64,000 nt of DNA. It comes from Blasia pusilla (lineage: Eukaryota; Marchantiophyta; Marchantiopsida; Blasiales). Made by a program: the position numbers and the translations under genes. How positions within the stretch are numbered: the stretch's first letter is position 1; each line of letters opens with the position of its first letter. The stretch is taken from assembly GCA_050084515.1 (NCBI GenBank), contig CM114274.1, positions 16,988,001 to 17,052,000 on the forward strand, read 5' to 3'. The notes below the pieces were generated by a model, which saw only the letters and a list, made by a program, of their open reading frames with translations, did not search any database and was not told the DNA's origin. Below are positions 56,207-64,000 of the stretch, piece after piece.

Positions 56207-58226
56207 GCATTCCTTGTTTGATTCAAGGTGTTGGAAACCTTGAGCTTTATCCAGAATTTACACACAACAGGTAGAAGCACTAATAATCAGAAAGAATAAA
56301 TTAAAGGTGGTAAATATGAGGGCTAAATAGTTGGAGATAGCAGAGGTAGTTAGGAAGATGCTAGGGAAAGGGAAGGAAACCAAGGCAAGAAGCAAGGATG
56401 CCAAATCAAGGCTTTGGGCTCTTTCCGTAAAATACATCATATGCAGGACTCTTTTTTCCTCCTTTCATCTCATATTCAAGATTCCTTCCCAATGCCTTGT
56501 ACTTTAGTAGTGTGTTTCCTGAAGTATGTGTGGAAAGTACCCATTGCCTCTAGTTCTTGCCTACTTGATTTTGTACTGATTCCACTTGGTGACAGCTCAC
56601 GTGAGCTACCACCTAGCTCTTGTTGAGGGGGAAAGGAAGAGAATAAATGATCAAATTTATATCTTGTCTATGGAGGCTCATAAAGGACCACAAGACTTGC
56701 ACGAGAATTGAGCAGTAATAGTCTATGTGCTACTCTCTAGCTTTCACACACTTGTGTAGGAATTTAGCAATCTGAATTTAGTTCTTGCTAGTCATGTAAT
56801 CAGTGACCGTGAGTATAGGGCCTTTAAAGAGATATGGGAACTCTTGTTTGACGTAGTCATGGTAATTGCAATTGAAAAGAATTTTTTTCTCATCGTACAA
56901 AATTCCGGAGGCACAACGTCTACATAACCTGTCACTTTTATTTGTGAAGATTCTCTAACTCTAAGTCTGTTGACCAAGATGGAAACACAACTAAACTCTT
57001 GCGCCTTGTGTGATGATGGGGATGCGTCTCTAGTTACTCCCTAGTCTCCTACATAAAATTCATAACATATGGAGCAACAACATATGTTGATATTGCTAAT
57101 CTGATAGGGATATAATTGTTCAATAAATTCAACAACCTAGATTCACTGCCCAAAGCTATTGCACTAGTAAGAAACAACCAGCCCGCTTCACATAATCGAT
57201 GAACAAAGAATCACGTTGCGTAATCAGCCTCTATGTGAGATGAATTTCTTTACTTTATCCATCACAACTTGCATAAGCTAATTCAAAGTAAGCCCTCTTC
57301 GATTCTGCCAATGATTGATTTTAGATCGTCAAGTAAGTCGTCTCCTCCTTCTCTATCTACTTTTCATACAATTTCTCACATTTTCTATTTAAACGAAGAA
57401 TATCCCAATGAGTTCTGTTGATTTTATTGTTTGAAGTAAAGTCCAATCTGAACAGTGCAAACAACGGCCAAAGGTTCACCATCGTTGTCTTCTCCTTAAC
57501 TATATCCACAAAGGGCAAGCGAAGGCACTTAACTACATCCACAAAGAGGTCCAAGTTTATGAGTCTCTTATATTTTTAACTCAACATACTTTGGATCGGA
57601 TCTCTTCAGCCTGGTATGTCCATTCCTCCCATCTATGTTAGATGCGCAACTTGATTCTTGCCTCAAGAGAACTGGCTATTACTTCACCTAGAGATAGATA
57701 TGGTAATTACTCGTGTTATAATGGAATACAACCAGGGAATGAAAGATATTTGGATACTAGATCCTCATGACATAAATGTTGTAGATGCTTTCTTAAAAGA
57801 CAAAAGGAAATCTTGACTTTTTAAGGTATTCATGAAATAAAGTATTTATATCAAACCTATTGTATATGTCATTGAAATGTATTTGTGTTATGTCTTAAGT
57901 GTATTGTGTGTATTCTTTTTCATTTACATCCAATTGGCTCTTTGTACTATGCTTCTTTTATATAAATTGTATCTGCATTCAAAAGAGGGCTTAATTTTTT
58001 TTGAAGATTTTTATAATAGTGAAAGGGAAATTAAAATCCATAATTTAATAAATTAAAATAGCGATGCCTCAATTAAAAATTACAAATTTTTTTAAATAGG
58101 GCCTGATTAATTTTTAAAAATAGAATAGCAAAGGGTCACTTTAAAGGCTTACGGTCGCACATGATACATTTGACCCTCTAGATGACATACCCGAGAGTTC
58201 ACCGTATGAGTGGTTTTTTGTTGTGT

Positions 58227-58353
58227 GGTCTTGGTGTACATGCACGAGTGTATTTTGTTTGTGTGTGGATCTACCCATATTTTGGAAAGATGGGCAATGT
58301 GTGTTGTGTAGATGTAACCAGCGATGTGGATTGTGTAGCAATGTGTATGAGCA
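58227..58353 (+). repeat. Isolated B-like terminal fragment
   Basis: Contains GTGTACATGCACGAG, CAGCGATGTGGATTGTGTAG and ends GAGCACGACA, echoing block B of elements 2 and 3. No A block or coding sequence beside it. Confidence 0.45.
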
Positions 58354-58699
58354 CGACAATGTTGCCAAATCCTTCATCCCATATATAATCCAAAAATGCG
58401 GCATAAGCATTGTCAACCCTTCATTAGACATCTAAAGTATTAAATAAAAGCTAGACCAACTATCTCTCAAAACAAAAGTTAGCATATCTAACAATAAAAA
58501 ATTCCCCCTTTGTCTTGCAGTTATGCATGTGGCTGCTTTTTATCAAACGCTCCACTAACATATGCTCATGGAGAGTTCACTAATCAATGCTGGATTTTTA
58601 CACCGCTTTTAATTATGCCAAATTCATAGTTAGGACATTCAAAAGAAGTAATGGTGTTTACAAGGCCTTATCTATAATTAAATTATATTCATCAACACG

Positions 58700-59430
58700 A
58701 ATCTTGTTAAGAATAGAAAGAATTGGAACTTAAGTTTTGATTAGGTCTCTCAAAGTTGGTCGCAATCTTCAAGCCATAATTTCCATCCAAAAAAACATTG
58801 TCCTTGCTATTTATTTGGCATAAATAACCATAGCAAGGGCAATAATTTCTTTTTATTGTTTTTCTATTATTCTTGGATGGTTAGTGCAGAGAATAAAAGA
58901 ATAAAAACTAAAGTTCTATTTGGATCATGTAGAGTCCATCGGATCCTTTATTACATCATGCCACATTTGTCAAATAACTATTTTTTAGCATTCATTTTTA
59001 GCTTGGTATGGAGGATAAATAGAATCAAAACCTAAGATCTACTTGGGTTCCTTAGAGTCAGTTAAAGTCTTCATGCCACATATGTCAAATTTCTTCTCTT
59101 CTAATATTCATTTCTAGTTTTTTTTTTCTTCTATTGCAGATTTAAGACTGCTAGTGTAGAGAATCGAAAGAATAGGAATTGAAGTTGTATTTGGATCCCT
59201 TAGATTTGGAGCCTTCATGCCACTTATGTTGGACTATTTTCTTATTATCACCACAAGGGTATCACGTACAATCCCTTAATGTGCACTTAGTTCTAACTTA
59301 AAGTATTATTTTTTGACAATAATCCAACCTACTTGGAAGATCAAATGGAATCAGAACTTAACTTCTCATAATTTTTTTGAATGGATGTCAAAGCCTTGAT
59401 AGTCTCCTATGATATATCACTTATTAGTAT
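58700..59430. repeat. Degenerate repeat array, units about 120-180 bp
   Basis: Five diverged units start near 58711, 58890, 59012, 59161 and 59341, each with a purine-rich GAATAGAAAGAATTGGAACT-type start, TTTGGATC and often CATGCCACATATGTCAAAT. Confidence 0.55.
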
Positions 59431-60859
59431 GGACTATGAGATCTGCATGGGGCTAATCCTCATAAATTAAAAAAATTCCATACTCCCTATCTAGGAAAAA
59501 AATTTCTACCCCCCCCTCCCCGTCCTTATTTTTACGCACTCTGTTGGTTCCTACCCAAAAACATAGATAATTATGTTGATGTTTTATATGTCAAGGAAGG
59601 AGTGAGAAGGGTATTGGCATAAGAAAGTAGATATTATGGGTCCGGTAAAGAAGTAATTTTATTGTGAAGCAAGCAAGAAACTGTTGCAAACTTGATTGAT
59701 GCAAGTGATTTTTGTAAGGGCCTTATAGTTATAGATTGCATGTATTGGAAGCATTCCTCTTTGGGCTTGATATCCACGTGGAAATTGAAATAAGATAGCT
59801 TAGTACTACATTATATTCGCAAGTGTATATCACGTTAATTAGAACACACAAAGTAGAACATATTTCAAAATATTCATTGCATGTAAGTTGGATAGACATA
59901 ATAGATAGCAACAATATTGAAACAAGAGTAGACAAAACATACGAGGAAGCAAAGAAAGGAACAAACTTTCTCAATTGCTACTAGTTCATACTTTTATCAA
60001 ATCAAATACTCAACTTCAATATACAACGATAATATATAAATAGAGTTAATAAGTATTCTTTAATTAATGGAACCAAATGAGTCTCCACCATTACTTCTCT
60101 GGATAGTCATTTTTTTCCTTTAAAGCACACTTGAAAGTAGTTGTTGAGCATGGGAAGGCCATTATCAATGAAATCGATCATAAATTGTGCATAAATTTTC
60201 GAATTAATCGGAAGTCCAAAGTTATGGAGAGACCTCTCTTGATAGGGAAAATGCCAAACAATCCCTAGAATTTTGGTAGGAATTTTTCCGCAATCCTATA
60301 AATTTTCAATCATGATTAACATAATGATCATATATTTTAATATTTTACATATGAGTGATTGGTATACTCTTTGATGTCTCCATAATGGTTCTTTGCCATG
60401 CTTGTGGTCTCCTTCCACTTGGGTTCAAAAGGTGTCAACGACGACGATAGATACTCATGTAGGCCATGGATAAAGGCCACATTCACCCTCGTAACCTTTT
60501 ATGAGATCCACATGTTTACATTGATTAACAAGTAGTACCTTCTTGATTTCTTCCTTAGTAAATTCTTACTAGAACAAAAAGAGATTCATTTGTGTAAACC
60601 AAAGGATATGTTGGTTGTCCCCTCAACTCCATTCCTTTATGCAGGATATGTTTGTTTTATTGTACCAATGATTGGACCCAAGTTACTTCTCCTTCCTCCC
60701 TATATTTGGCGCCTTTTACTTCTAAAATTTCCTAACGAGAAAGCCAAACAAAGGATCAATGGATCCAACACAAGTAAGACATCTTTCAAGAAATTTACTG
60801 CTCTCTTGAAATTTTTATACGATGACCTCAAATGACCACATGGCTCTAATAGTAAATTG

Positions 60860-61060
60860 TGTGGTGATATTCCCATGTTTGTGGGGATCAAGGTTGCATG
60901 CGGACAAAGTCCGTATTTGCGGACATGTCCATATACGTCCAATGAAAGGACTTCTCCATGTGAAGCCCACCTCTTTCCCTTTCTCCTCCCCCCTTTCACC
61001 TTCGTATTTTGCACTTGCGTGATGCTTTCTTGCCCCACCTCCACACCCTCCCCACTTGTC
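60860..61060. repeat. Dispersed repeat (partner at 18390-18600)
   Basis: CGGACAAAGTCCGT, GCGGACATGTCCAT, TCTCCATGTG and a pyrimidine-rich tail in the same order as the 18.4-kb copy. Confidence 0.45.
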
Positions 61061-62516
61061 ATCTCGTCACAAGCAAAAAATATGGCCCCCACATCCACAC
61101 TTTTCCTTCCATATCCGTCATAAAGACATACTCGTCCATTGTTTCACAACCTTCATTGAGGAAATTATGGAATGGCAGAACATACATTCCATGTGTATAA
61201 AAGCTTTTCAAGCTTCATGAACATTAGTAAGTCGTGCTTTCACACTATTGTATTTAAATGGATTTAGCACCCAAAGAGATTTATAGAATTCATTTACGTT
61301 TAAGCAAGAGTGTCTATCATTTGCTCCAAAGACATCTTTCAACATCTTCCTAACCAGCTTCATCAAATTTTGTCTCAATTCGAGTATTGGTTAAATTAGG
61401 ATGTATGTCAAACGGATGAGTGCAAGCATGTTACCTTTTGCACCTCTTATTAGTGAACGATATGTTGAATAGACCTGGAGTTCATTCTCCGGCTTTTTGC
61501 ACCGACGAAAACAGTGGGTTCAATCCGTCCAGTCGCACTCAGATTCTTCTGCAGCTATTTCCATCCACTTGAAGCTTTCATAGACCTCGAGTCACGACCT
61601 TCCTTGGCACAAGGAGTTTCTATACTTGGGTTACAGACGAGAGCATCGGGACTTGTCGATGGTTGCACAGCTTGCGTTCCTCGAACTGTCCTCGCATAGG
61701 AAAGTAGCTGCATTTCTCCTTCGACGTCGTCCCCCTTGGCAACATTCGTAGTGTTGTTCAAGGGACTGAGTTCACAGTGTACATCACCATTTGAATTGTA
61801 TCGACAGGAGCCAGGACCAGATCTAGCTATAAATTGGGTAGGATTGCACTCCAGTAGGGTGGTATTTTGATTGAAGGTCTGCGTATTAGTCTTAGTTCAT
61901 TCCTCCAAGCAGCCAAGCTCCTGCGAGCTGAAGGACGTGGAAAGTGGGCCGAATTGACGGTTTAGGAACTCCGTGGCTCCTTCACCTTAAAGCTGGTCGA
62001 GATGAGGTCCCATGCGGGATACGGTCCCGAATCCTCACCGATTAAAACTAGTCGGGATGGGATAATTCGTTCTTAGGTGGATTATCACTCCCCCAGTTCA
62101 TAGTTGGAAACTCATGTGTGGCCAGTGCCCCATCGTCTTCGAATGTGGTCTGGGAAGTGACAAGCGCAGGTGGTTCCCTGATGGGGTCTGTATCGACAGC
62201 TATCGTTCACACCCTGGGCACTTGACACAGCTCTCCATGTCGCTTCGTTTGGAACACATGCTTCGTCGTCTGCAATGCCTCGTAAGATTCCAAAGTATAG
62301 CATTATATGATCCATATTAGCAGGAACCCGAGCACAGACCTGTAAGAGCAGCCGTGCGACCAGGTAAGTCGCTGTGAGGATAGTATTGCTTCAGGTCCGC
62401 ACATTCGATTGATCCTAAGTCTTCCAAATCTCACTGGCTACTGATCCAATGAAGGGGAAAATAAAGTCCCAGAAATATTTTTTTCTACTTGTTTTGTGAT
62501 TTCCTCGGAGTCGATT

Positions 62517-63998
62517 TCACACAGTACGCACACTAATCAGATTTTCCCGGGGGATTGGAGCTGGAATCGCTCTCCATGGCTCTGTCCACGTTGATGCTGG
62601 TTGTAAAACATTATAGGAGATATCTGGATTAGAAAAGGCTTTACTTTGGAGCAAGTTCGTGAGTACGATGATCTGAAAAAGAGAAGGGCGCCAAACCTGT
62701 GGGCAGCGCTCTTGAAAGTCGAACAGGTCTGACATGGCTGGCTTCATGATGCGCATGTCTTCCCACATGGGATCAAGCTGCTTCCTCCCTGAACTGCACA
62801 TAGAGCATGCGAAGGAGTTTGAGCTTTTAGAACCAAGCAGTGGTTTGGAACCGCAAAAGCTTCCCCTTTAGAGCTCAAGCATCGAAGTCTGCACAAGGCA
62901 ATGAAGTTGGCCGTCCCCTGACCTAGGAGCACGGAGACCATCATGTGCTGATCCTGCATCGCTAATCTTGTCCAACAACTGCGTATATCGTGCGAACCCA
63001 GGCTTCCCTCTTTCCAAATCAGGGGATGGCTCTTTAGTCCAGTCCTGGATGTATTGCTCCTCAAAACCGGTCCTTAGTCGCTTTATGTCTCTATCATCCA
63101 ACTTCAGGCCTTTCAATTTAGCAACCTGTAAAGCAGCATGCGCATCGAAGGTCTCCTGTTCTATCTCTCTCAACTTAGCCAGCAACTTTGCAGTAGTAAA
63201 TGCCTCCGGAAGGTCAGACTGCTCAACTTTCGTTAAAGCCTGGCGTCTTGATGGGAGTGGAGAAACCTCCCCAGTGGTTCGGCCAACTGCTGTCAATGGT
63301 GTCCGTTCTGTTTCAACAAAGGCATAAAGGTTGGTTCCACCAATGAGGAGAGAAGTAGATAGCGCATCACGTCCTACCCAGTGAGAAGTAGTAAAGTAGT
63401 TACCTCCTAACGATCGTTGCTGAGGTGAGCCCGTAGGGAGATCCCTTTCCCTCGAGGAGTAAGGAGCTGCAGCACTACAGTTGTTCCCACTTGCCAAGTG
63501 CTGCTTTTGAAGGTCTTTAAGTCCCACAGGATGCTTAGCTGAATGGTGAAGATTTTCTTTCCATCCTTTTAACTGCTGAATTATACGATGATGTCTCTGT
63601 CCTCCTTGCAACGGCTGAGATTGGTGATTTTCTGCAATCCTCTGCTGTTCTGCTACACCAGAGTGAGAGATCTCAATCATCATACATCCGTTTGATTTCA
63701 TCACTGGTGTGCTCAATTCCCTACTGGGCTGCTGTGGACGTTGGGCAGGGGATGAACACCTCGTTTTCGTACTGCAGTCTTGGAATTCACACTCGTGCGA
63801 TGTTTTTCCATCCCCCACGTTTCTGGCCGTCTTTTGGATTTTTGGAGTTGTTGAAAGGGAAGCCAGCGGTGATTTTTTCTCACCAGGTTTGCCAGGTCGT
63901 GATCTTCGAGCCTGAGCGCTGTACGTCTGCTCATGACTGCCACGTAAAAGTTTTCTTCCTGAATTACCTTTTCCAATGATCACTGGATTCGTTGACAA
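62517..63998 (-). CDS. Hypothetical protein, partial (runs off the right edge)
   Basis: Minus-strand gene with a long open exon (63998 or beyond to 62923) and a predicted second exon (62793-62517), joined by a 129-bp GT-AG intron that keeps the frame. The visible part is about 450 residues. The first two thirds are Ser/Gln/Arg-rich and probably disordered. A charged, likely helical stretch follows (KLLAKLREIEQETFDAHA, LKGLKLDDRDIKRLRTGF, EEQYIQDWTKEPSPDLERG). Exon 2 has PMWEDMRIMKPAMSDLFDF and ends TGA. I do not recognise the family. The first Met at 63998 is at the window edge and may not be the true start. Length and intact frame favour a real host gene. Confidence 0.6.
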
Positions 63999-64000
63999 TC

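Larger units (their letters stand above)
56211..62516. other. No gene recognised; AT-rich with repeats
   Basis: Long stretch without convincing coding sequence. Contains a B-like fragment (about 58227-58353), a degenerate repeat array (58700-59430) and a dispersed repeat (60860-61060). The last kilobase (61500-62510) is less AT-rich and could be 3' UTR or minor exons of the minus-strand gene to the right. Confidence 0.5.

Overview
The window looks like nuclear DNA of a streptophyte, most likely a land plant. A haspin kinase gene with 12 short exons keeps one reading frame across plant-style GT-AG introns and most resembles plant haspins. An ABCA-type transporter end is also intron-rich. Most of the rest is plant-type transposable elements: Ty1/copia, Ty3/gypsy, Helitron and hAT. 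The species cannot be fixed from this sequence. Retroelements carrying cytosine methyltransferases are reported from charophytes and dinoflagellates, so a seedless or early-diverging green lineage is plausible, but this is inference.

Layout. 1-1026: copia gag-protease piece (minus). 2335-4365: last five exons of an ABCA-type ABC protein (plus). 6692-7710: 3' end of a gypsy element, with integrase tail, PHD finger and terminal repeat. 7906-15792: gypsy element 1, broken off inside reverse transcriptase. About 20000-21903: decayed Helitron helicase. 23489-25185 and 35565-36078: an hAT transposase pseudogene split by gypsy element 2 (25186-35564, minus). 37181-41592: haspin kinase (plus). 45370-46090: copia RT-RNase H piece. 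47666-56206: gypsy element 3 (plus). 62517-63998: an unrecognised minus-strand gene running off the right edge. Large AT-rich stretches hold only repeats.

The main discovery is the gypsy family seen in elements 1, 2 and 3 and the 6.7-7.7 kb remnant. Its order is gag (CCHC knuckles), aspartic protease, C5-cytosine DNA methyltransferase, reverse transcriptase, RNase H, DDE integrase, PHD finger. A DNA-methylation writer and a likely histone-tail reader therefore travel on one retroelement. Its ends are also odd. A 5' repeat block (A, TG...CA) is followed directly by a site complementary to the predicted 5' end of the transcript, which suggests self-priming. The 3' side carries a different block (B), and in element 2 the order is A1-genes-B1-A2-B2, like the split direct repeats of some tyrosine-recombinase elements. 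The leader of elements 2 and 3 carries an antisense 5S-rRNA-like segment and a perfect 24-bp palindrome. All copies have frameshifts or stops, so none looks active as written.
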